Shown here: positions 9,418 to 17,979 of the stretch, one piece after another
Layout: every line of letters starts with the position of its first letter
Numbering within the stretch: position 1 is the stretch's first letter
Assembly: GCF_900176505.1 (NCBI RefSeq)
Contig: NZ_FWYB01000008.1
Coordinates: 186,001-250,000, forward strand
DNA from: Pedobacter nyackensis
GTDB lineage: Bacteria > Bacteroidota > Bacteroidia > Sphingobacteriales > Sphingobacteriaceae
Length of the DNA: 64,000 nucleotides
Reading direction: 5' to 3'
Program-made: the position numbers and the translations under genes
The notes under the pieces: model-generated
What the model saw: only the letters and a program-made list of their open reading frames with translations
What the model was told of the DNA's origin: nothing
Databases searched by the model: none

Positions 9418-9849
9418 GGGTTTTTATTTTTCTCAAATGTAAATATTCAGGCTGAAATCTCAAAAATCCGGCGTCGCAATTTCAATGGTTCTAATTCCTT
9501 ATTACAGGGTCGTCCGCATCTCTATACCTGCAAATTTCAAGGCTTAGTTCCACTACACAGCGCTGTCTAACAGACCTCTTTTAAGCCTTTTTACGATTGA
9601 TCAAACAATGTTTGAGGCTATTTGATGCACAAATTTCTGATCCGCAGTTTCGCCAGTCAAGGCGGCTCCGTAAACTTCGCTTGTTTTGAAAAAATAATCT
9701 TCCCTGCTCGCTTCGCTCCCGAGGTATTTTTTTTCCAAAAGCCTTGTCTGTCTTCCCTGCTAAATCAGGTGAGGGTCATATCAAAAAGCCAGGGACTGGC
9801 TCCTGCCGAAATGTAGTAAGCAGGTTGCAAATTTTAAAACCAATAGACA
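9418..9849. other. Intergenic region inside the mobile element
   Basis: About 430 bases with no convincing gene. It includes a more GC-rich patch (about 9640-9725) with short mirrored words around TTCGCC and GGCGGC. It probably holds the promoter of the gene at 9850 and part of the upstream region of the - strand gene. I see no transposon end or tRNA. Confidence 0.5.
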
Positions 9850-10371
9850 ATGGACACTAAAGAAAATGAAAACGGACAGGCTAAAATAGCAAACACCGTA
9901 AAACCAGACAGAACTCCAAAATTCGTAGCTGGCAATCCTGTTAATGCAGTATCCAAAGCAAAGGATGAAAATCCAGAGATTACCTTTCTAGACGTTGTTC
10001 AAACTAGTGCAGAGCCTACTAAAAAGGAAATCAAAGCTAATTTTGCGGAAAAGATCGCAGAACAAAAAGCGAGACTAGAACGTCACATTAAACTCGGTGA
10101 TGATCTTGCCCGCAAGACTAGACACCGTGACAATTTAAAAAATATCATTACCACCCTTGATGAGTTTGAATTGCAATTAAAAGACAATGTGGATGAAACA
10201 GATGGCAATTATTATCAAGGCTGTTTGCTGACTATTAAAGATGATAACGGTAAAACTTTTACCACTAAAAATCCTACTATAATTAAAGGAGTAGCTGAGC
10301 AGGTCAGCAGCCTTTGTACTGAAAAACTGGAAGAGGTAGAAATGGACATTGTAAACCTGATCCCTGCCTAG
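9850..10371 (+). CDS. Hypothetical protein of the mobile element
   Basis: 173 residues. The N-terminal 60 are low complexity, followed by a charged helical middle (KIAEQKARLERHIKLGDDLARKTRHR) and a small C-terminal domain (YYQGCLLTIKDDNGKTFTTKNP). There is no signal peptide or membrane segment. It leads a + strand block with the DUF932 gene, a common accessory module of Bacteroidetes elements. Function unknown. Confidence 0.6.
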   Translation: MDTKENENGQAKIANTVKPDRTPKFVAGNPVNAVSKAKDENPEITFLDVVQTSAEPTKKEIKANFAEKIAEQKARLERHIKLGDDLARKTRHRDNLKNIITTLDEFELQLKDNVDETDGNYYQGCLLTIKDDNGKTFTTKNPTIIKGVAEQVSSLCTEKLEEVEMDIVNLIPA

Positions 10372-10487
10372 CAGGTTAATGCCCTGCAAAGTTCGGGGCA
10401 TTAATTTACTTTTCAAACCCTTGTATATAAACCCGAAAGATTTTCACCACCAGTTAACCCAATTCACAAAACTTTATAATTCTAAAA

Positions 10488-10667
10488 ATGAAATACGAAA
10501 CTCTGTTCATTATGGTTCGTGTGGCAGTCCATGCCGACCATACCAGTGTCGAAAAAATCGTCAGCGAAATAGAAAGTCATTCAAAAATCAGCATGACTGA
10601 TACCGCAAACATCAACATACTGGAAACCAAAATAATATTATCAATAATCAGAAATCCTAAAAACTAA
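10488..10667 (+). CDS. Small ORF upstream of the DUF932 gene
   Basis: A 59-residue frame starting MKYETLFIMVRVAVHA and containing a KIVSEIESHSKISMTDTANI segment. It stops 3 bases before the DUF932 start, which suggests co-translation. The pattern of an N-terminal strand, a helix, then a strand around ILETKIILSII looks like a small folded protein rather than chance. It is short, so the call is tentative. Confidence 0.5.
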   Translation: MKYETLFIMVRVAVHADHTSVEKIVSEIESHSKISMTDTANINILETKIILSIIRNPKN

Positions 10668-10670
10668 ATC

Positions 10671-11744
10671 ATGGCACACAACATTCATTATAACGAGCAG
10701 ACAGGCAAACACAGTTTTTTCAGTGTGAAAGAAAAAGCATGGCACAACCTGGGTACCCTTGTACAGGACTATCCCAGCAGTGCGGAAGCCTTAAAATTTG
10801 CAGGATTGGATTACACCGTCGAAAAGAGGCCTTTGTTTACTGTAGATGAACTCAATAACCATTTATTCCATGATCCCGATGCGGACGATTATTTTGATTC
10901 GATCGAATCTGGAATTATAGTCCCGAATTACTTTGCAACGCTCCGAACAGATACGGACGAGGTTTTAGGTGTTGTGGGTAAAGATTATGAGATTGTGCAA
11001 AATGTACAGGCCTTTGATTTTTTTGACAGCATTGTCGGCAGTAAAGAGGGTATCTTATATGAAACCGCTGGTGCTTTGGGTAAAGGGGAGCGCATTTTTA
11101 TTACCGCCAAATTGCCGGATTATATTCGTGTTGGCCGTAACGACTGCATTGAAAAATATCTTTTCCTCACGACTTCGCATGATGGTTATGGCAGTATTAC
11201 CGCAGCTTTTACCCCCACAAGGATCGTTTGTAACAACACTTTAAATGCTGCTTTACGCAATAAAACCAATTGCATCCGCATCAAGCACACAGCCAATGTA
11301 CAAGATAGGTTAAAAATTGCGCACCAACTTTTAGGGATCAGTAACCAGTTAGCAAATGAACTAGAAGGGGTATTTAACCAATGGGCTAAGATCAGGGTGA
11401 CAGATAACGAGGTGAAAAGGTTAATCCAATTCGCTATGGCACCGAACAAAGAGACAGTGGAATCCTTACGCAATGGTAAATTTGAAGACCTTTCCACAGT
11501 ATATAAGAATACCGTTGAAAATGTATTTGAATATGCCATGGCTAACCCTACTCAACAGGATGAAACCACAAAAGGCACTTTGTATGGTACTTACAATAGC
11601 GTTTCTGGATATTTTCAAAATGTACGCAATTACAAAGATGAAGAAAGCAAATTTAAGTCGATCATGTATGGCACAGGTTTGCAAAGGAGTCAAAAAGCCT
11701 TTGACCTATGTACTGATTTTGCGCAAAGGATAGCCATGTCCTAA
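10671..11744 (+). CDS. DUF932 domain protein (plasmid/phage-type)
   Basis: 357 residues matching the DUF932 family (phage/plasmid-like protein). The opening KAWHNLG, the GLDYTVEKRPLF segment, the DEVLGVVGKDYEIVQN motif and FTPTRIVCNNTLNAAL are all hallmarks, and the length is normal for the family. The biochemical role is not known; family members are common on conjugative elements and phages. It sits directly after a 59-residue frame. Confidence 0.85.
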   Translation: MAHNIHYNEQTGKHSFFSVKEKAWHNLGTLVQDYPSSAEALKFAGLDYTVEKRPLFTVDELNNHLFHDPDADDYFDSIESGIIVPNYFATLRTDTDEVLGVVGKDYEIVQNVQAFDFFDSIVGSKEGILYETAGALGKGERIFITAKLPDYIRVGRNDCIEKYLFLTTSHDGYGSITAAFTPTRIVCNNTLNAALRNKTNCIRIKHTANVQDRLKIAHQLLGISNQLANELEGVFNQWAKIRVTDNEVKRLIQFAMAPNKETVESLRNGKFEDLSTVYKNTVENVFEYAMANPTQQDETTKGTLYGTYNSVSGYFQNVRNYKDEESKFKSIMYGTGLQRSQKAFDLCTDFAQRIAMS

Positions 11745-11793
11745 TTTCACTTATTTTTCACGGGGGAGCCAATCCCCCTAAACACTAAACTTT

Positions 11794-12162
11794 ATGAAAC
11801 CATTGTTAAAACTCAATACAAAGGAAAAAGCTAAACTTTTACATGCGCTTTTCCCCAATGAGATACCACAGTTTTTAAACCACTTACAAAAATTCTGCAA
11901 TCATCTTTACGCACGCAAAAATGGATATGAAAAACTTTGGAATGTCAGGTTAATGCCTTTTGAAAGATGGTGGCTAACCTCGGGATATATTCTTCAGCTT
12001 TTAGAAAGTAAACGCTCTGAACTGGAATCAAGCGGAGAAGCATTTGCCAAGCATTTGTTTTTTCTAGACTATGCCACTGTAACCATAAATCAACTGAATC
12101 AGTATGCCGAGCGAGAAAGTTACAACGATAAGTTTAAACTGGCAGTTCCCATGTTCTTCTAA
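11794..12162 (+). CDS. Hypothetical element protein, first of a tandem pair
   Basis: 122 residues. The N-terminus (MKPLLKLNTKEKAKLLHALFPNEIPQFL) aligns with the next gene (MKPIHRLSLKNKIKILHSLFPGEIPEYI), and both continue with a Trp-containing segment, a GEAFAKHLFF/GKLFAKLLFK motif and a C-terminal NDKFKLAVPM/SPKFALAVKL block. The gene is a diverged tandem duplicate. No known domain is recognised. Confidence 0.6.
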   Translation: MKPLLKLNTKEKAKLLHALFPNEIPQFLNHLQKFCNHLYARKNGYEKLWNVRLMPFERWWLTSGYILQLLESKRSELESSGEAFAKHLFFLDYATVTINQLNQYAERESYNDKFKLAVPMFF

Positions 12163-12223
12163 CACACTATTAATTTTTAAATATAAAATCTGGGCGAATG
12201 TTCGCCTGTTAAAACGAACGATT

Positions 12224-12598
12224 ATGAAACCAATACACCGTTTGAGTCTAAAAAATAAAATCAAAATCTTGCATAGTTTATTCCCTGGGGAAATCCCAGA
12301 GTACATCTGTTATCTGAAAAATCGTGCTATAGAAACTATCGATAGCAAGGAGGAAATTGCGAGTGGCTGGGGTAATAATGTCATTAAGCAAGGTTACTGG
12401 ACTTTTCTCGCTAACAGTACATTTGATCGCATTCGGAGATATGGCAATAGCTTTGAGCATTGTGGGAAACTGTTTGCCAAACTGCTGTTTAAAGACAGCG
12501 TTTCCCTTTTTACTGTACACGCTTTAATGCAATACATTGAAACAGAAGATTGCTCGCCAAAATTTGCACTGGCAGTAAAACTGCTGATAGAAATGTAA
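12224..12598 (+). CDS. Hypothetical element protein, second of a tandem pair
   Basis: 124 residues from Met 12224; the frame continues upstream, but this start matches the start of the paralogue at 11794. The shared blocks are at both ends and around the GKLFAKLLFKDSVSLFTVHAL region. It is the last gene of the element-like block. A strong hairpin begins 9 bases after its stop. Function unknown. Confidence 0.6.
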   Translation: MKPIHRLSLKNKIKILHSLFPGEIPEYICYLKNRAIETIDSKEEIASGWGNNVIKQGYWTFLANSTFDRIRRYGNSFEHCGKLFAKLLFKDSVSLFTVHALMQYIETEDCSPKFALAVKLLIEM

Positions 12599-12606
12599 TA
12601 AAACGA

Positions 12607-12649
12607 GTTTACCAATAAGTGCGGCGAAGAACCGCACCCATTGGTAAAC
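12607..12649 (+). terminator. Long hairpin after the last element gene
   Basis: Arms GTTTACCAAT (12607-12616) and ATTGGTAAAC (12640-12649) enclose a second stem GTGCGG/CCGCAC (12619-12624, 12632-12637) with a 7-base loop. There is no T run behind it, so it may be a terminator-like or processing structure, or an element-end structure. Confidence 0.5.
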
Positions 12650-12654
12650 ATATT

Positions 12655-12715
12655 GCCCGCCATTTGCCATACCTGTGGCATCGGCTAAAATCGCGGGCGG
12701 CCCTACGGGCATTAA
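12655..12715. other. Structured GC-rich non-coding tract
   Basis: Nested inverted repeats: GCCCGC (12655-12660) with GCGGGC (12693-12698) encloses TGCCA/TGGCA (12665-12669, 12676-12680). Next comes a GCCC-TAC-GGGC palindrome. The composition is far more GC-rich than the flanks. It marks the border between element genes and the nos operon. The rest of 12716-12877 shows no gene. Confidence 0.4.
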
Positions 12716-12877
12716 GCGTTTTTTAGGATATTGAAGAAAAGAAATACCATTGAAACTTCATTCAATTTGTACTCCTTACGAAAACATCAAGCCAGATCTG
12801 GTATCGATACAAAAATTGAAGCAAATGCCGAAACATGCACCTAAGAGTTTAATATTTTAATCATATACACACCACTG

Positions 12878-14152
12878 TCATTTAAACCTACTAAAGTATG
12901 CACGATCTAAAACTTCTCTATGATCTGGGTGTGCGATTTCAATCAGTGCTTTTGCTCTTTGCTTCAGAGATCTGCCAAACAAGTTTACCATTCCGTATTC
13001 AGTTACTACCCAATGAACATGACCTCGGGTAGTAACCACACCAGCGCCTTCCTTAAGAAATGGAACAATCCTGCTGATACCTTTTTGGGTTTGAGAAGGT
13101 AAGGCTATAATGGGCTTTCCATCTTCTGATAATGAGGCCCCACGCATAAAATCCATCTGACCACCAATACCAGAATATTGGTATGTTCCGATCGAATCAG
13201 CACATACCTGACCCGTCAGGTCCAATTCTATAGCACTGTTGATTGCAGTTACCTTTGGATTTTGCCGGATTATGCTTGTATCATTCACATAGCTAATATC
13301 CATTACACGAACCGATGGGTTGTCGTCAACAAAATCGTAAAGCTCTCTGGTACCAGTTAAAAATGAGGTTACAGATCTTCCTATATTCAATTTCTTTTCA
13401 CTGTTATTGATCACGCCTTTATGGATCAGGTCTATAACCCCATCAGAAAACATCTCGGTATGAAGACCAAGGTTTTTATGACCGCTCAGATTTTTAAGGA
13501 CCTGATCAGGAATACTTCCTATGCCCAATTGTAAGGTAGCGCCATCTTCGACAAGGGATGCCACATTATATCCAATTTTCCCTACAACATCATTAACGTC
13601 TGAAGAATAATCTACTACAGGCAGTTCAGCATTATGATAAACCAGGGCATTAAGCCTGTCTACATGAATAAAACTTTCACCATGCGTTCTGGGCATTCGG
13701 CTATTTACCTGGGCAATCACAACCTTCGCCGTATCGACTGCAGCTCTGGCTATATCTACCGAAGTGCCTAATGAACAATATCCATGAATATCAGGTGGAG
13801 ATACCTGCACAAGTGCGACATCAATCGGCAAGATATTTTTTCGAAATAGCTGAGGAATCTGACTCAAAAATATCGGCACATAGTCTCCACGTTCACTATT
13901 TACCACTGCGCGGGTTGCGGCAGAAACAAATAATGAATTGAAAAAGAAAGACCGCCTATGTTCGGGCTGATGAAAAGTAACATCCCCCAAAGAGGTAATG
14001 CTAACCAGCTCAACATTCTCAAGCTCAGCCGACCTTTGTTGCATCGCCTTAACCAAGCACACCGGAGTTGCAGCTCCACCGTGAATGAAAACCCTATTTC
14101 CTGATTTTATAATTTTAACTGCCTCGGCAGCTTGAATAATTTTTGATTCCAT
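12878..14152 (-). CDS. Acetyl-CoA hydrolase / CoA-transferase family protein
   Basis: 424 residues, full length for the acetyl-CoA hydrolase/transferase (4-hydroxybutyrate CoA-transferase-like) family. The N-terminal domain has SGNRVFIHGGAATP and the C-terminal domain has NSAIELDLTGQV, which includes the glutamate expected to form the CoA thioester; GIGSIPDQVL and GGQMDFMRGA are also family blocks. It moves CoA between acyl groups in the cytoplasm. It begins only 25 bases after nosY on the same strand, so it appears to be the last gene of the nos operon. The exact acyl substrate cannot be told. Confidence 0.85.
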   Translation of the reverse strand: MESKIIQAAEAVKIIKSGNRVFIHGGAATPVCLVKAMQQRSAELENVELVSITSLGDVTFHQPEHRRSFFFNSLFVSAATRAVVNSERGDYVPIFLSQIPQLFRKNILPIDVALVQVSPPDIHGYCSLGTSVDIARAAVDTAKVVIAQVNSRMPRTHGESFIHVDRLNALVYHNAELPVVDYSSDVNDVVGKIGYNVASLVEDGATLQLGIGSIPDQVLKNLSGHKNLGLHTEMFSDGVIDLIHKGVINNSEKKLNIGRSVTSFLTGTRELYDFVDDNPSVRVMDISYVNDTSIIRQNPKVTAINSAIELDLTGQVCADSIGTYQYSGIGGQMDFMRGASLSEDGKPIIALPSQTQKGISRIVPFLKEGAGVVTTRGHVHWVVTEYGMVNLFGRSLKQRAKALIEIAHPDHREVLDRAYFSRFK

Positions 14153-14177
14153 ATTACATATAAGTTAATATCTTTTT

Positions 14178-14945
14178 CTATAAATCTTTCTTACTAAACT
14201 TCTTTAGTGATATAAATAGTGGAATTGCAATCCAGATAAATAATCCAAAAAAAGAAAGCACCACTCCAACCTGGTTCCCAAAAAACTCCCTGAATATTGC
14301 CCCTGTATAGCCCATTAATGCAGAAATATCCATTTGCAACAAGATTTGAACGCGGCCTAAATCAATCGGGTTAAGAAAACTAAAAAACACCATAGCTCTT
14401 TCCAACGGGTAGTCCTGAAACTGAAATAAAAAGAATAAGACCAGCGCATCAAAGATCAAAGAAAAATAGAGCCACAACAGTATGGATAGCCCTATCCCTT
14501 TTGCTTTGTCACGGGTAATACCCGCAGCTAACATCGCTATACTCACAAAAATAACCGTTAAAAATAGTCCGGTTAAAATCATTGTGATACCCGTTGCGTC
14601 GGCATGATACAACAGGATGGGTATGCCCGCTCCAATAAAAAAAGCGAGCGACAATGATGCAGCCAATCCACCAAATAAACTTAGCCAAATGGACTTTCTT
14701 TTAACAGGCTGACTAACCAGTAATTCTATAAACTCCGAGCTATTGTAAATATAAATTGTCGAGAAAATAATACTGATTAAAGGGACCAATATGAGGATAA
14801 TGTTTAAAAGACTAAGCAAGCCCTTTGCAGCATTACTTTCAAGGTTAAAGACACTTAAGGAAATCAACAATAACAGAAAGGTATAGATTAAAACTATCTT
14901 GTTCTGAATGATATCTACAATTACGTATTTTAATATTTTTTTCAT
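14178..14945 (-). CDS. nosY: NosY, ABC permease for NosZ maturation
   Basis: 255 residues with about six hydrophobic segments and a short basic C-terminus. It starts 3 bases after nosF. In known nos systems NosY pairs with the ATPase NosF and the periplasmic NosD to assemble the CuZ centre of nitrous oxide reductase. The QPVKRKSIW loop near residues 80-90 is typical of this permease type. Assignment rests on gene order plus topology. Confidence 0.88.
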   Translation of the reverse strand: MKKILKYVIVDIIQNKIVLIYTFLLLLISLSVFNLESNAAKGLLSLLNIILILVPLISIIFSTIYIYNSSEFIELLVSQPVKRKSIWLSLFGGLAASLSLAFFIGAGIPILLYHADATGITMILTGLFLTVIFVSIAMLAAGITRDKAKGIGLSILLWLYFSLIFDALVLFFLFQFQDYPLERAMVFFSFLNPIDLGRVQILLQMDISALMGYTGAIFREFFGNQVGVVLSFFGLFIWIAIPLFISLKKFSKKDL

Positions 14946-14948
14946 GCT

Positions 14949-15653
14949 TTAAGCGACCATAATTTTAGCAATTGCTTTTGACAGCTTTTCTTCCCCGGTA
15001 TCCGCCTTTAATTCTGAAAGCTTTTTATAAAACATCAGCCTTCCGTCCTGCATGTAAAACACCTCGGTAATCAGATCGTCCAATTCACTTAAAACATGTG
15101 AGGTGATTAAAATTAATTTTCCTTTTTCCTTCTCAAGAAGGATCTTATCTTTCAATTTTTCAGAAGATACGGGATCCAGGCCCGCAGTAGGTTCATCCAA
15201 GATTAAAACATCAGGATTGAATAGAAATGCCAGACAAGCGCTAACCTTTTGTCGGGTACCACCAGAAAGCGTATGCATTTTTTTATTCATTAATGCACCC
15301 AGGTCAAAGCTTTGTATAAGATCCTCATCTAAATGCACCTTACTGTCTTTTCTGATATCCTTCATCATTTCGATAACGTTTGCAATGGTCATATTTTCTG
15401 GGTAACGACCGATCTGTGGCATGTACCCAACCTGACTTCGATATAACCACTCACGATTTATAGTCCGGCCATTGAATTCAATAGATCCCTTGTCTGGCAC
15501 GACCATTCCTAAAATGGATTTGATTAGCGTGGTTTTTCCGCAGCCATTTGGACCAAGTAAGGCTATACACTCCCCCTTATTAAAAGAAACAGAGATGTCA
15601 TTTAAAGCCTTTAATTTACCAAAGGTTTTCGTAATATTTTTTGTTACTATCAT
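14949..15653 (-). CDS. nosF: NosF, ABC ATPase
   Basis: 234 residues with Walker A GPNGCGKTT near residue 35, the signature LSGGTRQKV near 128 and Walker B LILDEPTAGLDP near 146. It overlaps nosD by 4 nt and precedes nosY by 3 bases. It supplies ATP-driven energy to the NosDFY complex that delivers a sulfur species for CuZ assembly in NosZ. Confidence 0.92.
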   Translation of the reverse strand: MIVTKNITKTFGKLKALNDISVSFNKGECIALLGPNGCGKTTLIKSILGMVVPDKGSIEFNGRTINREWLYRSQVGYMPQIGRYPENMTIANVIEMMKDIRKDSKVHLDEDLIQSFDLGALMNKKMHTLSGGTRQKVSACLAFLFNPDVLILDEPTAGLDPVSSEKLKDKILLEKEKGKLILITSHVLSELDDLITEVFYMQDGRLMFYKKLSELKADTGEEKLSKAIAKIMVA

Positions 15654-16888
15654 AAGGATATAGGTCTCATTACCGGTTTGTTATCTCTTAAATTTTCAGG
15701 AGTTACACCCGGCAGGATTTTTTCTGTTTTATCCAATAAGGAAACAATTAGACTTCTAAAAAGCATTAGAGCGGCCGGATTGCTATCTATAATCATAGAA
15801 TACATACTTACGGGATGAAAAGGCACATCACCAATATTATCCTTAAAAAGATCGTATCCTTCGTATTTGTCCCAGTAATTTCCGGTAAACGTATTTAATA
15901 CCAGGGATCCGTTTGTCCCAATATCGAACGTATTCCCAATAAAATTATTCCTATTGAAATCATTCTTGTCACAACTAGCCTGAATTTTAACCGCCCAACC
16001 ATTGTTATTAAAGATGTTCTTGTAGAGCTTAATTCTGCTGCAGCCCTCCATATGTAAAGCAACTGTGTTTTTAGTAAAATGATTACCGGAGATATCACTA
16101 TCAGTAATGTCCTTCAATAAAATTCCGTAGGCTGCATCTCCCCAATTGTTTAAAAAATGGTTATTGTACATATGAATGTTGTTACTATACATTACAGCGA
16201 CCCCTGCTTCGTTGCGTTCAAAGATATTGCCCACATAAGTGTTGCGGTTAGAAAACATGAAATGAATGCCATAGCGTACATTCTGGGCACTTACATTTCT
16301 CCAGATCAGGGAGTTTTTTACAAACTCAAAATACAACCCATCACGGTGTCCTTTTATTTTATTACCAATGATAATCAAGCTATCAGAGCGCCAGCAATGG
16401 ATACCATTTCCACTTTGAACTTCATCTTTCCCATAAGCCGTTATCGAATTATCTTCTATAGTGCAGCGTTTACTGTTCTGAACGTAAATACCAAAATTTG
16501 TATCCTCTAAAATATTATTTAATGCCGATACCTTGTAACTGTCGTAAATCATTATTGCGCCCAGGTCCTTGATCTCCGAGCGTCCGGTATGCTGTAATTT
16601 AAACCCTTCTACGGTTGCATTCTTTGCTTTTATTGAAATGATCGCATATTTATTTTCACCATCAAGCACCGGATAATTGATACCTTTTAAAGTGATCGAT
16701 TTTTGAATGATGATATTTTTCTCTTTATATAAGCCCGGATCAACAAGAATCGTATCTCCATTTTGAGAAAGATCTACCGCCCTTTGTATAAATGCTACAC
16801 TTCTCGTTTTACCAACCTTGATAACCTTGGCATCAGCAGAGAAAACTGCAAAGTAGCTGATCAGTATGAGATATAAGACTTTTTTCAT
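15650..16888 (-). CDS. nosD: NosD, periplasmic right-handed beta-helix maturation protein
   Basis: 412 residues with a Sec signal peptide ending near FSADA, then the repeating NNTF/NSLIW/GNHF ladder of a parallel beta-helix (CASH-type), as in NosD. The length is normal for the family. It overlaps nosL and nosF by 4 nt each, showing tight coupling. NosD works in the periplasm with NosFY in assembling the copper-sulfur site of NosZ. Confidence 0.92.
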   Translation of the reverse strand: MKKVLYLILISYFAVFSADAKVIKVGKTRSVAFIQRAVDLSQNGDTILVDPGLYKEKNIIIQKSITLKGINYPVLDGENKYAIISIKAKNATVEGFKLQHTGRSEIKDLGAIMIYDSYKVSALNNILEDTNFGIYVQNSKRCTIEDNSITAYGKDEVQSGNGIHCWRSDSLIIIGNKIKGHRDGLYFEFVKNSLIWRNVSAQNVRYGIHFMFSNRNTYVGNIFERNEAGVAVMYSNNIHMYNNHFLNNWGDAAYGILLKDITDSDISGNHFTKNTVALHMEGCSRIKLYKNIFNNNGWAVKIQASCDKNDFNRNNFIGNTFDIGTNGSLVLNTFTGNYWDKYEGYDLFKDNIGDVPFHPVSMYSMIIDSNPAALMLFRSLIVSLLDKTEKILPGVTPENLRDNKPVMRPISL

Positions 16889-17916
16889 TTAAGCGTTGGC
16901 ATCAGTGAATTCAATTGTACCACTCTCCCTTCTATAGATTGCGTAGTTGCTTTTAATTGCTCTTCTGTAAGAAAAGCAGCAATATTACTTCCCATGGGCG
17001 ATCTAAGTGCTTCACTTTTAAACAAAAAGGCTTTCTGCAGATCAATGAAACCATGAGGATTCTCATAATCCACCAGATACATACCCTGAATATCCACATT
17101 TTTAACTGTTGCTTCTTTGCTAAATTCCATCAGGCAATGGAGATCATCAAACTTATAGATCTTTCCCTTTTTGCTAATCAATTCCGCTCCAAAGCGCTTA
17201 TCCATGACCCCCATTTTACAAAAAAAGCAGGCATCCTTACCGATTTTAATAGGTTTAGGCTCAACACTACATGAAGCCATCAATAAAACCAGCGAAAGAA
17301 ATAAGGGCGCTGTTTTCCATTTCATAACAACTGTGTTTTTTTGATGTCTATATTGAAGTATTATTGCCGTTAGCAAACCTATTCCTACACCAATAAATAT
17401 CCAGCCACCAATGTCAGGAATTGAGTAAGCGCCAAAATTCAACAGTTGTTTATAACCAATAAGCGGAGGCTGATAACTCATCCCGGGAACATTTATGGCC
17501 GCATTCGGATCCAGATCGTGTCCATACTGGTACTCCCATCGCCAAAAATCAGCCATTGCCACAATTCCAAAAATTACAAAAAGGGTAAATAGAACTGATA
17601 ACCACTTAGCAGTTCGAAGAAAGATGGCCACTGCCAGCGAAAACACAGCAAAGAAAGTAATGATATATGGCAATACGGTAAATTCCAAAAAGTCCTCGGT
17701 ATGCAGCGTTTTCATCCCGATATAATGATTAAGTCCATTGATGATGTCAACATTTCCAGCTAATTTATGCGGATACATTTTAAGCACAAGTCCCTCAGGA
17801 TATTGTGGTGCAGCTAACTCAATTTGCCATAGTGGAACAAAAAGAACCACAATTAAAGCAAGTCCGCATAACAATACTATTTTTCTATTTATGTCAGTTA
17901 ACGCTCTAGATTTCAT
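16885..17916 (-). CDS. nosL: NosL copper chaperone domain fused to an N-terminal membrane domain
   Basis: The frame opens at 17946, but that Met lies inside a terminator hairpin. Met 17916 gives MKSRALTDINRKIV, a normal cytoplasmic leader, and a 343-residue protein. Residues about 1-195 form a membrane domain with some four hydrophobic segments. They are followed by MKWKTAPLFLSLVLLMASC, which looks exactly like a lipoprotein signal with lipobox MASC. The C-terminal NosL domain then has CFFCKMGVMDKRFGAEL (copper-binding Cys/Met), FDDLHCLMEF and YLVDYENPHGFIDL. NosL carries Cu(I) to NosZ. An internal start at 17325 could make a free NosL lipoprotein. Confidence 0.85.
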   Translation of the reverse strand: MKSRALTDINRKIVLLCGLALIVVLFVPLWQIELAAPQYPEGLVLKMYPHKLAGNVDIINGLNHYIGMKTLHTEDFLEFTVLPYIITFFAVFSLAVAIFLRTAKWLSVLFTLFVIFGIVAMADFWRWEYQYGHDLDPNAAINVPGMSYQPPLIGYKQLLNFGAYSIPDIGGWIFIGVGIGLLTAIILQYRHQKNTVVMKWKTAPLFLSLVLLMASCSVEPKPIKIGKDACFFCKMGVMDKRFGAELISKKGKIYKFDDLHCLMEFSKEATVKNVDIQGMYLVDYENPHGFIDLQKAFLFKSEALRSPMGSNIAAFLTEEQLKATTQSIEGRVVQLNSLMPTLK

Positions 17917-17931
17917 AATTATAGGATCAGA

Positions 17932-17973
17932 TAAAAAATAGCCCAACCATGCATGAAGCAGCAGCTGGGCTAT
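17932..17973 (-). terminator. Terminator-like hairpin between nosZ and nosLDFY
   Basis: On the - strand ATAGCCCA (17973-17966) pairs with TGGGCTAT (17945-17938), and the second arm runs into a T tract. It lies 7 bases after the nosZ stop and before nosL, so it could act as a partial terminator or an mRNA 3' stabiliser, raising NosZ over NosLDFY. Confidence 0.65.
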
Positions 17974-17979
17974 TCAAAA

